From assembly GCF_028737325.1 (NCBI RefSeq), contig NZ_JAQZCH010000002.1, positions 1,054,001 through 1,118,000 on the forward strand: 64,000 nucleotides of DNA, given 5' to 3'. Position 1 is the first letter of the stretch; every line of letters begins with the position of its first letter. Below the pieces are notes generated by a model. The model was given only the letters and a program-made list of their open reading frames with translations, was not told where the DNA came from and ran no database searches. Made by a program: the position numbers and the translations under genes. The DNA is from Microbacterium thalli (lineage in GTDB: Bacteria; Actinomycetota; Actinomycetes; Actinomycetales; Microbacteriaceae). Shown here piece after piece: positions 49,423-59,288 of the stretch.

Positions 49423-51861
49423 TCACGGTACTCGCACCTGACGGCATCCCAAGAGCGTGTGGGGCCCGCTGCCGTTGTTGTTGATGGCGTAGACGCAGGC
49501 GTCATACGTCCCAGGTGAGACCGGCCTGTTGATTGAGAATCCGTGCTGGGCTCCCAGCCCGGGGTAGGCACCGGCGACGTCGGCACGGGTTCGGTCGGCC
49601 GTGTGCGCAGTCCCGACTCCGCTGATGTAGACATGAACCGCGATGGGGTCAGGAGTGTCCGGGTCGATGGCCCATCCATCGACGACGATGTTCCTTCCCG
49701 TCGCCGTCACCGCTTCGAGATTGCCAAAGGGCGGCTTCTCGTTCGTCCCCACGACGATCGTCTTGCAGCCCAGCAAGCTATTCCCGCCCGCCCCGTTGTT
49801 GATGGCATAGGCGCACACCTCCGAGCGCCCCGGCGGTGCGTCCATGACTTGCGAGAAGCCGTGATTCGGTCCCTGAGCCGGATACACAGCGCCGACGTCA
49901 GCGCGGGGCAGGTCAGCGTTGTATGCCACACCCCGAGACCCAACGTACAGGTGCACCGAGATCGGGTCCGAGGTGTCCTCATCCAAGGCCCATCCGCTCA
50001 CAGCAACGGTGGTGCCGCGCACCGTCACGCCCTCGAGAACGCCGACCGGCGCACGTCCGAGATCGGGCAACCGTGCCGTGATGGTCTTGCAACCGAGCGA
50101 AGTGTCACCGCCGCGTCCATTGTTCAACGCGGTGACGCACACACGCGTCTCTCCGACCGGCACCTCCAACTTCGCGACGAACCCGTGCCGCGCGCCGGAT
50201 GAGGGATACGCCGCTCCCACGTCCGCTCGTGCGTTGTCGGCGGTGACAGTCGTGACCACGCCTCCGGCATCCACCCGGACGCGAATCGGCGCGATCGTGT
50301 CCGGGTCGATAGCCCAGCCGCTCACCGTCAATGTCCGGCCCTCCGCCGAGAGGCCCTCGTAGACGCCGAACGGCGCCCGTCCCTGGTCACTAGGTGCCGT
50401 GACGGTGACGTTACGACACCCGAGAAGGACGTTGCCGCCGAAGCCGGTGTTGATGGCGTAAGCGCACACGTCGTAGGTGCCTGGGGCGGCGGGCAAGGTC
50501 GCTCCGAAACCATGGGCAGCGCCGTAGAGCGGATAGGCGGAGGCGATGTCAGGTCGGTTGGCATCGGCGCGCAGAGCCGTTCCCGTCGAGCCCACGTAGA
50601 CGTGCACGTCGATGGGATCGCGGGTGTCGGGATCCAGTGCCCAGCCGCCGACGGACACACCGCCCGCGGTCGCGGTGACCGCCTCGAGGTTCCCGTTCGG
50701 AGACCCCGTCAGAGCAGTGACCTTCGAGCACCCGATCTGAGCATTTCCCCCTGGTCCCACGTTGATGCCGTAGACACACACGTCGTTGACGCCCGTTGCC
50801 GCCGCCGGAACCGTCACGGAGAACCCGTGACGGGAACCGAGGTGAGGAAGCGCAGCGCCGACGTCGGGACGCTCGGCATCTGCGGTGAAGGCGTGACCGA
50901 CGCCGTTCACGTACACGTGGACTGCGATGGGATTGCTGGTGTCGGGGTCTGCAACCCAGCCCGAGACCTGGAAGGACCCCGGCCGCGCCTGTACGGCGTC
51001 AACGCTGCCGAACGGTCCGGACGGGTTCGCGGGAGGCTGCGTCGAGCCGAACCAGTCGGTGTAGAGCCGCCAGAAGTTGCGGTTGCCGTAGGCGGAACAA
51101 CGGTCACCCGTTCCGTAGAGATTGTCCAGCGCAGCCTTGTTCGGCACGTAGGGCGTGTAGATGTACAGGCCAGCGGTCGCCTGGTTCTCGATGAACACCC
51201 GCTGCGTGCCGCAGTTCCGATCGGCGTACGGCGAGTAGAGGATGTTGTTCCACCGGCCGGCCTGGTAGCCGAAGTCCTGCGGGAAGGCCTTGTAGATCTT
51301 GTACTGCCGGGCCGCGTAATAGACCTGGTAGAAGAAGCCCAGCGTCGCGGAATCACACGGAGCCGTGTCGGGACATCCCTGCCCCGTTGCCGCGGCATAC
51401 GCTCCCGCGGAAGGCGCAGTCGACGTGACGAGCGACTGCTCCTTCTCGAGCAGCACCAGGATGACCTTCTGGCTGATGCCGCACGAGCGGGCGACGCGAT
51501 CGATGATCGTGGACGCGCTCTCGTTGCCGCGACCCTCGTACCCGTTGCAGTAGCGGTCGGACGGACGGTTGTCGGTGTTCTGTCGGTAGTCCTTCAGACA
51601 CGTGTAGCCCGAGGAGCACGACCGCACCTGGCGCTCCATGAAGGCCTGGATCTCGGGTGAGCCCATCGCGTTGGAGTCGTAGAACGCGGCGTCGCTGATG
51701 ATGTTGCCGGGATTGAAGTCCGAGCCCGATGCGGCCGCGGCGGCGGGAGCCGGAGCGATCGACGACGACAGCGCCACCGGTGCAGCGACGAGCAGGGCGA
51801 CGGCGCACACCCATGCGGCGAGGACCGCGACGGACGAGCGGATGCTGCGGCGCGCGCTCAC
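49423..51861 (-). CDS. Secreted protein with N-terminal hemagglutinin-related domain and five ~100-aa repeats
   Basis: An 812-aa exported protein. A Sec signal (residues ~1-42, ending in AAAAASG) precedes a Cys-rich domain of ~240 residues containing NIISDAAFYDSNAMGS, ISQKVILVLLEKEQSLVTST, FPQDFGYQAGRWNNILYSP and FWRLYTDWFGSTQP. I have seen this domain annotated as hemagglutinin-related in actinobacteria. Then come five tandem repeats (starting near residues 287, 391, 499, 607 and 711). Each has the core GWxxDPDTxxPIxVHVYV, a TADxxRxDVxxAYP segment, a GxxHGF turn and a closing cysteine pair VCxYAIN...LGC, probably a disulfide. Function is unknown; adhesion or glycan binding is inference. GTG 51861 overlaps the lipoprotein stop by 4 nt. 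Confidence 0.75.
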   Translation of the reverse strand: MSARRSIRSSVAVLAAWVCAVALLVAAPVALSSSIAPAPAAAAASGSDFNPGNIISDAAFYDSNAMGSPEIQAFMERQVRSCSSGYTCLKDYRQNTDNRPSDRYCNGYEGRGNESASTIIDRVARSCGISQKVILVLLEKEQSLVTSTAPSAGAYAAATGQGCPDTAPCDSATLGFFYQVYYAARQYKIYKAFPQDFGYQAGRWNNILYSPYADRNCGTQRVFIENQATAGLYIYTPYVPNKAALDNLYGTGDRCSAYGNRNFWRLYTDWFGSTQPPANPSGPFGSVDAVQARPGSFQVSGWVADPDTSNPIAVHVYVNGVGHAFTADAERPDVGAALPHLGSRHGFSVTVPAAATGVNDVCVYGINVGPGGNAQIGCSKVTALTGSPNGNLEAVTATAGGVSVGGWALDPDTRDPIDVHVYVGSTGTALRADANRPDIASAYPLYGAAHGFGATLPAAPGTYDVCAYAINTGFGGNVLLGCRNVTVTAPSDQGRAPFGVYEGLSAEGRTLTVSGWAIDPDTIAPIRVRVDAGGVVTTVTADNARADVGAAYPSSGARHGFVAKLEVPVGETRVCVTALNNGRGGDTSLGCKTITARLPDLGRAPVGVLEGVTVRGTTVAVSGWALDEDTSDPISVHLYVGSRGVAYNADLPRADVGAVYPAQGPNHGFSQVMDAPPGRSEVCAYAINNGAGGNSLLGCKTIVVGTNEKPPFGNLEAVTATGRNIVVDGWAIDPDTPDPIAVHVYISGVGTAHTADRTRADVAGAYPGLGAQHGFSINRPVSPGTYDACVYAINNNGSGPHTLLGCRQVRVP

Positions 51862-52397
51862 TGGCTCGACTCGACGCTCGAGTCGGCGGAACGCGCCCGC
51901 GTCGACGAGGACTCGTACTGCACATCGAAGCCCGTTGCCGCCGAGTCTGATGCGACAGCGGCCGACATGAGGCCGCAGTACGTCACGCCGTTGCCGGCCG
52001 TGCTGGTGATGGTCGCCGCACCGACGCCGTCGATGCGGAGCGTGCAGGTACCGTCGTCTTCACTGACGCCCGGGATCATCGCCGTTACCTCGAGCGTCGC
52101 ACCCCGCTGCTCCGCGGTGACGATCAGCACCTCGCCGTTATAGGGCGTGTCGACCTCTACCGTCTCGGTGGGGGTCGGCACGTCCGGGGTGGCGGTGTCC
52201 TCGGGCGTCGGGGTCGACTCCGGCGTCGGCTCAGGTGTCGGCGTCTCGAGTGTCGCCGTCGGGGTCGGGGTCATGGCACCGCCGGCGGGGGTGGCGCAAG
52301 AGCTCAGGGCCAGCATCCCGACGACGAGACCGCCGAAGAGGCGGAAGCTCGTCGCAGTTATCGAGGTCGTTGTTCTGCGCGCACGGGGAGAGGTCAC
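51858..52397 (-). CDS. Small lipoprotein with Thr/Pro-rich spacer
   Basis: A 179-aa exported protein. An Arg-rich start and a hydrophobic stretch LFGGLVVGMLAL lead to the lipobox LALSSC, so it should be lipidated on that Cys and held at the outer membrane face. About 40 residues of PTPEPTPEST-type spacer follow, typical of a wall-spanning linker. A small C-terminal domain of ~80 residues then begins with GEVLIVTAEQRGATLEV and contains a Cys pair (GTCTLRI and VTYCGLM). The last ~20 residues are Ser-rich. No family was recognised. It is translationally coupled to the secreted repeat protein, suggesting the two act together. Confidence 0.7.
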   Translation of the reverse strand: MTSPRARRTTTSITATSFRLFGGLVVGMLALSSCATPAGGAMTPTPTATLETPTPEPTPESTPTPEDTATPDVPTPTETVEVDTPYNGEVLIVTAEQRGATLEVTAMIPGVSEDDGTCTLRIDGVGAATITSTAGNGVTYCGLMSAAVASDSAATGFDVQYESSSTRARSADSSVESSQ

Positions 52398-52403
52398 GCA
52401 ATC

Positions 52404-52409
52404 ATTCTG
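52404..52409 (-). promoter_or_regulatory. -10 element CAGAAT for the lipoprotein/secreted-repeat operon
   Basis: CAGAAT on the minus strand, 6 nt before the GTG at 52397. It supports a leaderless transcript for the two-gene unit. Confidence 0.4.
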
Positions 52410-52471
52410 CTGCCATCGCTCCGGTCACACAGACTCCACGCCGATTCGTCATCCGTCCGTTACAGCGGTGG

Positions 52472-53404
52472 TCAGCGCGACATGCGGCGGCGCAGACGGC
52501 GCAGCCTCGACCAGATCGGCTGATGCGCGTCGATGTCGGCGCGGATGGCGGCTCGCTGCTCGCGCTGTTCGCGCCGCAGCGACTCGACCTCGCTCCGCAG
52601 CTCCGCGACGATGCGACGCTCCATGGCGCCCAGGTAGAGCGGCAGCCCGGCACCGTTGTCCGCCACCCAGGAACGGAGCTCGCGGTCGCGAACGATCATG
52701 TCGTCGCGGTCATGGAGGTGCTCGAGCGCGAACATGCTGTTCCCCTCGGCACCCGACGCGCTCGGACGCTGAGTCCAGAAGGCCAACGGCGTGCCCGCGA
52801 TGAAGCCGAGCGTCCCAACCGCGAGGACGCGGAGGTAGAACTCCCAGTCCTCGACGGCTTCGAGCGACTCGTCGTAGGGGCCGACCCGCTCGTGCAGCGC
52901 GCGGCGGTAGAGCAGCGAAATGGGGACCGCACGGTTGACCTCGAGCAGATCGATGAAGCGGAGTGCCGTCAGATCCGCCCAGAAAGGCGCACGTCCCGTC
53001 TCGACCCAGCGTCCGGCGCGCTTCTCCTCGTAGACGATCGCCGTCGCGACCCCGACCCCAGAGTCGTCCGGGTGCTCGTCGAGGAAGGCGACGGTGCGCT
53101 CGAGGAACTCCGGCGCCCAGAGATCGTCATCGTCATGGAGGACGATGAACTCGGTGTCCAGAGCGTCGACGCCCGTGTTCGCTGCGGCGCACCGGCCGCC
53201 CGGCGCTCGTGAGTCGAGCGCTGTCACGGTGTCGGCGACGGCCGACGCCGCCACCACCGCATCGACGGCGGCCCGATCACTGCCATCGTTGACCACGATG
53301 ATTCGCCGATCGCCGAAGGTCTGGGCGGCGACGTCGGCGAGCGCCCGGGCGAGGAGCTCGGGCCGATCAGCCGTGCGGATGACGACTCCTACGCGTGCGG
53401 GCAT
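52472..53404 (-). CDS. GT2 glycosyltransferase
   Basis: A 310-aa GT-A enzyme with VGVVIRTADRPELLARAL, VVNDGSDRAAVDAVV, RCAAANTGVDAL, the intact metal motif VLHDDDDLWAPEF and VEDWEFYLRVLA. The last ~60 residues form an Arg/Glu-rich coiled coil (ELRSEVESLRREQREQRAAI). It is an inverting transferase of the kind that adds branch or chain sugars in the cytoplasm. A -10 TAGGGT lies 6 nt before the ATG at 53404, so the gene has its own promoter, separate from the GT4-LCP-purE unit just upstream. Confidence 0.83.
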   Translation of the reverse strand: MPARVGVVIRTADRPELLARALADVAAQTFGDRRIIVVNDGSDRAAVDAVVAASAVADTVTALDSRAPGGRCAAANTGVDALDTEFIVLHDDDDLWAPEFLERTVAFLDEHPDDSGVGVATAIVYEEKRAGRWVETGRAPFWADLTALRFIDLLEVNRAVPISLLYRRALHERVGPYDESLEAVEDWEFYLRVLAVGTLGFIAGTPLAFWTQRPSASGAEGNSMFALEHLHDRDDMIVRDRELRSWVADNGAGLPLYLGAMERRIVAELRSEVESLRREQREQRAAIRADIDAHQPIWSRLRRLRRRMSR

Positions 53405-53410
53405 AGGTCC

Positions 53411-53416
53411 ACCCTA
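53411..53416 (-). promoter_or_regulatory. -10 element TAGGGT for the GT2 gene
   Basis: TAGGGT on the minus strand, 6 nt before the ATG at 53404: leaderless layout. Confidence 0.55.
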
Positions 53417-53438
53417 GGAGGAGCGATCGGACACCGCG

Positions 53439-54524
53439 TCACAGCTCGGCGTGGAGGGCCCAGACGCGTTCGGCGTGATCACGCCACGAGAACGCCCGCC
53501 CGCGATCGCCGGCCCGCACCGCCCAACGGTGCAGCTCGTCGGGGGTGGCCAGCACCTCGCCCGCGGCGTCGCGCAGCTCGGCGAACGGTGCGATGCGCGC
53601 CCCGTCGAGCAGCACCTCGCGGTGCACCGACGAGTCGGCCGCGACGACCGGAACGCCCAGCACCATCGCCTCGACCGCGCGCCAGGGGAACGCCGACTGC
53701 TCGGAGAGCGCGATCAGCAGCACCGCGGCGTCGAGGACGGCCGCACGGTCGGCGGCATCCAATCGTCCGGGGATGATCACGCGGTCGCGGGAGATCCCCG
53801 CCTGCTCGATCACGCCGGCGATATCGGCCGGTTCGTCGAAGATCACCACGCTGACGGTCTCTTCCCCCGCGATCGATGTCAGCACGGCACGCAGGCGGTC
53901 CTCGGTGCCGCCGGCGACGACCGCGACCCGGTCGGGCACCCCGAGCTCGCGGCGGCGACCGATCGCGTCGGTGGGCACACGGAAGCCCTCGGGCGCGGCG
54001 CCCGGGATGACGCGCACGCGTGCGCCCAGCCGCGGGGCGATCTCGGCGAGGCGGTCGGCGAGCGCGTGCGTCGGGACGACGACGGCATCCGCGTGCTTCT
54101 CAGCGCGCTTGAGCAGTGCGCGCTGGGCCAGCACCGCGGCCTTGGGCAGCAGGGCGGGCGTCTCCCACGCGGCGAGGTCCCAGACCGTCACGACGGTCTG
54201 CTCGAGATCGTGAGCACGGTCGTGCTTGACGAGCGGGGCCAGGATCGTGGGGGCGTGCAGCAGTCCGCCGGCCACTCCCCCCGTGATGCCCATCGGCCAC
54301 GAGGCGAGCAGTCCCGTGCGCGGGAACGGCGCGCGGATGGTCTGCGCCAGACCGGCGATGCCGGCGGCGGCGCCCCCCGCGTCGGAGGCGATGACGCCGG
54401 CCACCTCGCAGCGTGCGGGGGCGGTGGCGATGAGCGCCCGCGCCACCTCGAGCGACGCCTCCGCCGTGTCGGCGTCGCTGACGTCGGCGAGCTGGTCGAG
54501 CACGAGCTTGAGGACGGTGGTCAT
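53439..54524 (-). CDS. Glycosyltransferase family 4-like
   Basis: A 361-aa GT-B-like protein. The N-half contains LLHAPTILAPLVKHDRAHD, TVWDLAAWETPALLPKAAV and VVVPTHALADRLAEI; the C-half has VAVVAGGTEDRLRAVL and SAFPWRAVEAMVLGVPVVAAD. The first Glu of EX7E is replaced (SEQSAFPWRAVEAM), so the active site is not fully standard. It overlaps the LCP stop by 4 nt (ATGA), making it part of a purE-LCP-GT unit. A wall-glycan role is inferred from the LCP coupling. Confidence 0.78.
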   Translation of the reverse strand: MTTVLKLVLDQLADVSDADTAEASLEVARALIATAPARCEVAGVIASDAGGAAAGIAGLAQTIRAPFPRTGLLASWPMGITGGVAGGLLHAPTILAPLVKHDRAHDLEQTVVTVWDLAAWETPALLPKAAVLAQRALLKRAEKHADAVVVPTHALADRLAEIAPRLGARVRVIPGAAPEGFRVPTDAIGRRRELGVPDRVAVVAGGTEDRLRAVLTSIAGEETVSVVIFDEPADIAGVIEQAGISRDRVIIPGRLDAADRAAVLDAAVLLIALSEQSAFPWRAVEAMVLGVPVVAADSSVHREVLLDGARIAPFAELRDAAGEVLATPDELHRWAVRAGDRGRAFSWRDHAERVWALHAEL

Positions 54525-55963
54525 CCCTCGGCCTCCGGTTCCGGGGTGGGCGGGTGCAGGGCGTTGCGCACCATCTCCTGAACGAGGGCGAAGTCGGGCT
54601 CGCGCTCCTCGATGCCGTTCTCGGGCGTGAGCTCGATCGTGGTGACGGGCTGTTCCTTGGCCTTCATCGCGATGTCGGCGAGGAACGGCAGCAGATCGGC
54701 GGGGATGTCGGTCTGCACGAGCACCTGGCCGGCGTCGGCGATCTCGGTGAATCGGTCGAGCACGTTCTGCGGCGTCATCTGCGCGAGGATCGCCTGCTGC
54801 AGCTCGCGCTGGCGGCGCATGCGGTCGAAGTCGCTCGTGGTGTAGCGCGAGCGGGCGTACCACTGGGCGGTATCGCCGTCCATGTGCTGCTGCCCGGCTT
54901 CGATCCATCCCTCGGCCCAGTCCTCGGCGCTCTGGCCCTCGTACTGGGGACCGCCGCCCTTGGGCAGGCGTTCGATCACGTTGATGTCCACGCCGCCGAG
55001 GGCATCGACGAGGTCGGCGAAGCCCTTCATGTCGAGGAAGACGTAGTACGGGATCGTGATGCCGAGGATCCCCTCGGCGGCATCCTTCGTGGCCTCGACA
55101 CCCGGCGATGACCCGCCGGCGACGGCGTCGGGGTACAGCGCATCACCGTCGCGGCAGACCTCGACCTCGGTGCGCAGCTGGTTGATGCCGCTGTTCCACC
55201 CGCAGTCGGGGTCGACGCGGCCTTCGTGCACGTCGGGGTAGAGGTCGCGCATCGGTCCCTCGGCGAACGGGAAGTGGCCCATGTCGCGCGGGATGCCGGT
55301 GATCGTGGTGGCACCGGTCTCGGCGTTGACCGACACGACCGAGATCGAGTCGAAACGCATCGAGTCGCGGCCGTCGCCGCTGTCGGCGCCCAGCAGAAGG
55401 ATGTTGTAGTAGCCGTCCGACGGCGGAACGCTCGGGCCACTGGCGCCGAAGACGCTGCTGAGCGTCTCGCGCACCGAGTTGACGCGGTCGAAGGTCCAGG
55501 CGGCGGCCGAGGTCGAGGCGATCGCGAGCACGATGGCGAGCAGCGGCACGCCGATGCGCGCCATCGTGCCGGCCCGCACGAGTCTGACCAGGCGCAGCGT
55601 GTCGACGGTCAGCACGATCCACAGCACGGCGTAGAACGCGATGACGCCCTGCACGAGCAGCAGCACGAACCAGTTCGTCGCCAGCGAGAGCAGCAGCGGG
55701 CGCCACAGCAGGCCGGTCAGCACGGTGACGAGCACGAGCAGCCACATCACGATCGTCGCGCCGAGGCCGAAACGACCGAGGCGACGGTTGCCGGCGAGCA
55801 CCTGTGCCGACCCCGGCAGCAGGAAGTTCATGACGACGAGCCACCAGCCCCGGCGACCCATCATCTCGGGCGACGACGCGTCGGGATGCCGCAGCGGCCG
55901 CTCTTCGACGAGGTTGCGACCGCGCGGGCGCGCGGACCCGCGCGGCGGCGCGGTCAGGCTCAC
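54521..55963 (-). CDS. LytR-CpsA-Psr (LCP) family glycopolymer ligase
   Basis: A 480-aa protein with an unusual N-terminal set of four membrane helices (from residue ~38) before the extracellular LCP domain (~185-440). The domain opens with [26 protein letters not shown], the phosphate-binding Asp/Arg region, and ends with [23 protein letters not shown], both diagnostic. LCP enzymes transfer wall polymers from undecaprenyl diphosphate to peptidoglycan; mycobacterial Lcp1 does this for arabinogalactan. It is a candidate to attach the galactan or rhamnan made in this window. GTG 55963 overlaps the purE stop by 4 nt. Confidence 0.9.
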   Translation of the reverse strand: MSLTAPPRGSARPRGRNLVEERPLRHPDASSPEMMGRRGWWLVVMNFLLPGSAQVLAGNRRLGRFGLGATIVMWLLVLVTVLTGLLWRPLLLSLATNWFVLLLVQGVIAFYAVLWIVLTVDTLRLVRLVRAGTMARIGVPLLAIVLAIASTSAAAWTFDRVNSVRETLSSVFGASGPSVPPSDGYYNILLLGADSGDGRDSMRFDSISVVSVNAETGATTITGIPRDMGHFPFAEGPMRDLYPDVHEGRVDPDCGWNSGINQLRTEVEVCRDGDALYPDAVAGGSSPGVEATKDAAEGILGITIPYYVFLDMKGFADLVDALGGVDINVIERLPKGGGPQYEGQSAEDWAEGWIEAGQQHMDGDTAQWYARSRYTTSDFDRMRRQRELQQAILAQMTPQNVLDRFTEIADAGQVLVQTDIPADLLPFLADIAMKAKEQPVTTIELTPENGIEEREPDFALVQEMVRNALHPPTPEPEAEG

Positions 55964-56478
55964 AGGGACTCCTTCAACCGGCGGTTCTTCTCGTCGACCT
56001 GCTGCTCGAGCTCGCGCGCGTAGTCCTCGAGCCGGTCGGCGACCTGCGGGTCGGCGACGCCGATGATCCGTGCGGCGAGCAGGCCGGCGTTCTTGGCGCC
56101 GTTGATCGACACCGTCGCCACCGGGATGCCGCCGGGCATCTGCACGATGCTCAACAGCGAGTCCAGGCCGTCGAGCGTCGCGAGCTGGACGGGGACGCCC
56201 ACAACCGGCAGCGGCGTGAGCGAGGCGAGCATGCCCGGCAGGTGCGCCGCTCCCCCGGCGCCGGCGACGATGACCCGCAGGCCGCGGCTACGCGCCTCTC
56301 GCCCGTAGCGCAGCAGCTTGTCGGGAGTGCGGTGCGCCGAGACGACCTCGACCTCGTGCGGGATGCCGAGCTCGGTGAGCGCCTGCGAGGCGTCGCTCAT
56401 CACGCGCCAATCGGAGTCCGAACCCATGACGACGCCGACGAGGGGCGCGTCCGACGAATGCAGCGGCGAGGATGTCAC
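55960..56478 (-). CDS. purE: 5-(carboxyamino)imidazole ribonucleotide mutase
   Basis: A 172-aa class I PurE, which moves the carboxyl group of N5-CAIR to give CAIR in purine synthesis. Motifs are [22 protein letters not shown] and [13 protein letters not shown], the last holding the active-site region. The length is normal. GTG 56478 is set by TAACCT six nucleotides upstream. It is separated from purK by 58 nt with its own promoter, and it leads into the LCP gene by overlap, so a housekeeping enzyme and a wall ligase share a transcript. Confidence 0.94.
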   Translation of the reverse strand: MTSSPLHSSDAPLVGVVMGSDSDWRVMSDASQALTELGIPHEVEVVSAHRTPDKLLRYGREARSRGLRVIVAGAGGAAHLPGMLASLTPLPVVGVPVQLATLDGLDSLLSIVQMPGGIPVATVSINGAKNAGLLAARIIGVADPQVADRLEDYARELEQQVDEKNRRLKESL

Positions 56479-56484
56479 CGACCC

Positions 56485-56490
56485 AGGTTA
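56485..56490 (-). promoter_or_regulatory. -10 element TAACCT for the purE-LCP-GT unit
   Basis: TAACCT on the minus strand, 6 nt before the GTG at 56478: leaderless layout. Confidence 0.55.
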
Positions 56491-56536
56491 GGCGGGGAGC
56501 CTGGGGAAACCCCGGAGCGGCACGGGGCCGACAGCC

Positions 56537-57664
56537 TCAGTCGTCGAAGTGGGCGGCCACTCCGCGTGCGTCCGAGACGACGGCATCCAGATCCGACCCC
56601 GTGAGGTTCACGTGACCGACCTTGCGGCCGGGCCGCGGCGCCTTGCCGTAGGTGTGCACCTTCGCGCCGGGGTGCCCCGTGAGGGCGCCGGGGATGCGCG
56701 ACTCGAGACTGTCGGAGACCGGCCCCCCGAGGATGTTGATCATGACCGACCACGGCGCCCGCGGCTCGGTGTCGCCGAGCGGCAGGTCGAGCACAGCGCG
56801 CAGGTGCTGCTCGAACTGTCCGGTCACCGCGCCGTCCTGGCTCCAGTGGCCGCTGTTGTGCGGGCGCATCGCCAGCTCGTTCACCAGCAGGCGCTCGTCG
56901 GCGGTCTCGAACAGCTCGACGGCGAGCATGCCCGTCACCCCCAGACCCTCGGCGATCGCGACGCCGATGCCCTCGGCGACATCCGTCAGTCGCTGGCCGG
57001 CCCGCGGCGCCGGCGCGATGACCTCGGCGCAGACGCCACCGCGCTGCACGGTCTCGACGACCGGGTAGGCGCGCCACGACCCCGACGGGCGACGGGCGAC
57101 CTGCTGCGCGAGCTCGCGGGTGAAGTCGACGAGCTCCTCGACGAGCAGCTGGCCGCCCGGCTCGAGCGCGTCGATCCAATCGACGGCGTCGGCGGCCGTC
57201 GACACGACCCGCACGCCCTTGCCGTCGTAACCGCCCCGCGGGGTCTTCACCACGGCCCGGCCGCCGTTGGCGTCGAGGAAGGCCTGCAGCCCGGTGGCAT
57301 CCGAGATCGCGGCCCACTCGGGCTGGGGCATGCCGAGCTCGGCGAGCTTGGCGCGCATCCGCAGCTTGTCCTGCGCATAGAAGAGGGCGTCCGGGCCGGG
57401 GTGAACGGCGATCCCGTCCGCGACGAGGGCACGCAGGACGTCCTGCGGCACGTGCTCGTGGTCGAAGGTGATGACGTCGACGTCACGGGCGAAGGCGCGC
57501 ACGGTCTCGAGGTCGCGGTAGTCGCCCGTGGCGGTGGCGGCGAGCCCCGCCGCCATGCCGGGCTCCTCAGCCAGCACCCGCACGTCGAGGCCCAGCTCGA
57601 CCGCGGGGGCGATCATCATGCGGGCGAGCTGCCCTCCGCCGACGATTCCGACTCGCAACGACAT
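56537..57664 (-). CDS. purK: N5-carboxyaminoimidazole ribonucleotide synthase
   Basis: A 375-aa ATP-grasp enzyme that makes N5-CAIR from AIR, bicarbonate and ATP, the step before PurE. It begins [13 protein letters not shown], has [37 protein letters not shown] (ATP grasp) and [20 protein letters not shown] with the metal-binding Glu/Asn. ATG 57664 is preceded by GGAGGAGG with 4 nt between, one of the strongest ribosome sites in the window. It lies upstream of purE on the same strand. Confidence 0.94.
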   Translation of the reverse strand: MSLRVGIVGGGQLARMMIAPAVELGLDVRVLAEEPGMAAGLAATATGDYRDLETVRAFARDVDVITFDHEHVPQDVLRALVADGIAVHPGPDALFYAQDKLRMRAKLAELGMPQPEWAAISDATGLQAFLDANGGRAVVKTPRGGYDGKGVRVVSTAADAVDWIDALEPGGQLLVEELVDFTRELAQQVARRPSGSWRAYPVVETVQRGGVCAEVIAPAPRAGQRLTDVAEGIGVAIAEGLGVTGMLAVELFETADERLLVNELAMRPHNSGHWSQDGAVTGQFEQHLRAVLDLPLGDTEPRAPWSVMINILGGPVSDSLESRIPGALTGHPGAKVHTYGKAPRPGRKVGHVNLTGSDLDAVVSDARGVAAHFDD

Positions 57665-57743
57665 GGCGCCTCCTCCGGGTTTCGCCTTCCATCTTCGCGC
57701 ACGCGCGCCGCCGCGCGCATGCGCGAGCGATTCACGCGCCGGT

Positions 57744-58298
57744 TCAGGACTCGGGCGGGATCGTCGGCATGCTGTGCGAGTCGCGGTGAGCGAGGATCTG
57801 ACTGACCTCGACCTGGTCGGCGAGCACCTCGTGCACGAGCGAGACGTTCGGGATGTTGCGCAGGCGCAACGAGGGGTCGACCCCGTTCGAGAGCGTCAGC
57901 GTGCCGCTGCGCCCCATGCGCTGCAGGGGTCCACGCGTCTCGCTGATGACGTAGCCGCGGATGTGGCTGAGCTCGCCGCGGCGCCGCACCAGCAGCCCCG
58001 AGGTCTCGATGACCCGGCGCGTCGTGATCGTGTACGCGTGCGCGAGCCACCGCAGGTAGGGCAGCACCACGAGCAGCAGCACGACGATCCCCGCCGCCGA
58101 CCACAGCATCAGGTCGGTGAACGGCTCGGGGAGGTTGCCCGAGAAGTACCCCACGGCACCGGCCAGCGCGATCAGCAAGACCGCCGGCCACACCATGCCC
58201 CTCGCCTGCGGGCGCACGCGGGCGATGCGCAGCTCGGGAGCGGCTGCCCCCGGCGCGGGCGCGACGGGGCGGCCGAAGGATGCCGCGGGCTGACTCAC
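57744..58298 (-). CDS. Membrane protein with bacterial PH domain (YdbS-like)
   Basis: A 184-aa protein. After a Pro/Ala-rich N-terminus come two membrane helices ([18 protein letters not shown] and [20 protein letters not shown]), then a bacterial PH domain: [40 protein letters not shown] and [18 protein letters not shown]. Such proteins are common next to birA and purK in actinobacteria. The function is unknown, possibly membrane or lipid sensing. The start is GTG at 58298; a weak GAAGAT six nucleotides upstream may be its -10. Confidence 0.82.
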   Translation of the reverse strand: MSQPAASFGRPVAPAPGAAAPELRIARVRPQARGMVWPAVLLIALAGAVGYFSGNLPEPFTDLMLWSAAGIVVLLLVVLPYLRWLAHAYTITTRRVIETSGLLVRRRGELSHIRGYVISETRGPLQRMGRSGTLTLSNGVDPSLRLRNIPNVSLVHEVLADQVEVSQILAHRDSHSMPTIPPES

Positions 58299-58370
58299 GA
58301 CTCCATCTTCACCCGCCGCCGGCGCAACCCGGCGACGGCACGCCCGCGAGAGTTCTCGCGCGCGTCGAGC

Positions 58371-59159
58371 TCAGTCGACGCGCCGGACGTGCACGACGTC
58401 GCCGGCGCCGACCGCGACCTCGTTCGCGCCCGTGTCGACCACGAGCCGTCCGTCCTCGTCGAGGCGTCGGGCGGTGCCGGCGAGAAGCTCTCCGCCGGGC
58501 AGCGACACGGTGACCCGCTCTCCCAGCGTGCGACAGGCGGCCGACACGCGTTCGCGCAGTCGGGGCGCGGCCCCCTCGACCGCGAGCTCGGCGATGCCGT
58601 CGCGCAGGCCGGTGAGGAAGTCCGCGAGCAGCCGGTCCTCGTCGACGTCGGTGCCGATCGCGGCGAAGGACGTCGCGGTCGAGACCGGCAGGTCGACCTC
58701 CGCCATCGTCGTGTTGACCCCGGCGCCCAGGACGACGTCCCCCGCCTCGCCCGGCAGGACCTCCGCCAGGATGCCGCTGATCTTCCGGCCGTCGACGAGC
58801 ACATCGTTCGGCCACTTCAACCCGACGTCCGACTTCGGCAGCTGTGCGGCGACGGCCTCGCTCATGGCGACCCCGGCGATCAGCGGGATCCAGCCCCGCG
58901 CCGCCACCGGCACCGCCGCGACCTGCAGCAGCACCGAGACGGCGAGCGCGGTGCCCGGCGGGGTCGTCCAGCTGCGGTCGAGCCGACCACGACCGGCCCG
59001 CTGGTCCCGAGTGAGGAGCACCGACAGGTGCGGATGCCCCTGCGGGTCGGCTTCGACGTCGCGTCGCAGCTGAGCGTTGGTCGAGTCGCTCTGCTCGACG
59101 ACGTGCAGGCGGGGCGTCACGGCTGCGGCGCGCGGGTAGCCGCTCTCGGGGATCGTCAT
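58371..59159 (-). CDS. birA: Biotin-[acetyl-CoA-carboxylase] ligase, monofunctional
   Basis: A 262-aa biotin protein ligase. It has [15 protein letters not shown], the biotinyl-AMP loop [33 protein letters not shown] and the C-terminal SH3-like domain with [18 protein letters not shown]. There is no N-terminal helix-turn-helix, so it is not a repressor. It attaches biotin to the carrier protein of the acyl-CoA carboxylases whose beta and epsilon genes are divergently transcribed next door. ATG 59159 lies 6 nt after TAGAGT. Confidence 0.93.
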   Translation of the reverse strand: MTIPESGYPRAAAVTPRLHVVEQSDSTNAQLRRDVEADPQGHPHLSVLLTRDQRAGRGRLDRSWTTPPGTALAVSVLLQVAAVPVAARGWIPLIAGVAMSEAVAAQLPKSDVGLKWPNDVLVDGRKISGILAEVLPGEAGDVVLGAGVNTTMAEVDLPVSTATSFAAIGTDVDEDRLLADFLTGLRDGIAELAVEGAAPRLRERVSAACRTLGERVTVSLPGGELLAGTARRLDEDGRLVVDTGANEVAVGAGDVVHVRRVD

Positions 59160-59165
59160 GCCGGC

Positions 59166-59171
59166 ACTCTA
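59166..59171 (-). promoter_or_regulatory. -10 element TAGAGT for birA
   Basis: TAGAGT on the minus strand, 6 nt before the ATG at 59159: leaderless layout. Confidence 0.55.
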
Positions 59172-59275
59172 CGGCGCGGCATCCGTCATGGGCGAGGGCT
59201 TGCATCAACGGAATCCGACAGACGATCCCGCTCCTCGTTGTGGCCGGGCTCCAACGGCTGCGCCACCGTGCTGGA

Positions 59276-59281
59276 TAGGGT
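59276..59281 (+). promoter_or_regulatory. -10 element TAGGGT for the acyl-CoA carboxylase genes
   Basis: TAGGGT, 7 nt, then GTG at 59289. It fixes the start and predicts a leaderless transcript divergent from birA. Confidence 0.6.
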
Positions 59282-59288
59282 GGAACGC

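Noticed and set aside
49423..50999. Tandem repeats in the secreted-protein gene as a DNA-level repeat array or CRISPR
   Set aside because: The units are ~310 bp, diverged at DNA level and in frame; they are protein repeats.
57528..59288. N-terminal extension of the carboxylase beta frame by ~580 codons
   Set aside because: It is antisense to purK, the PH-domain gene and birA, and the GTG at 59289 has a -10 seven nucleotides upstream.
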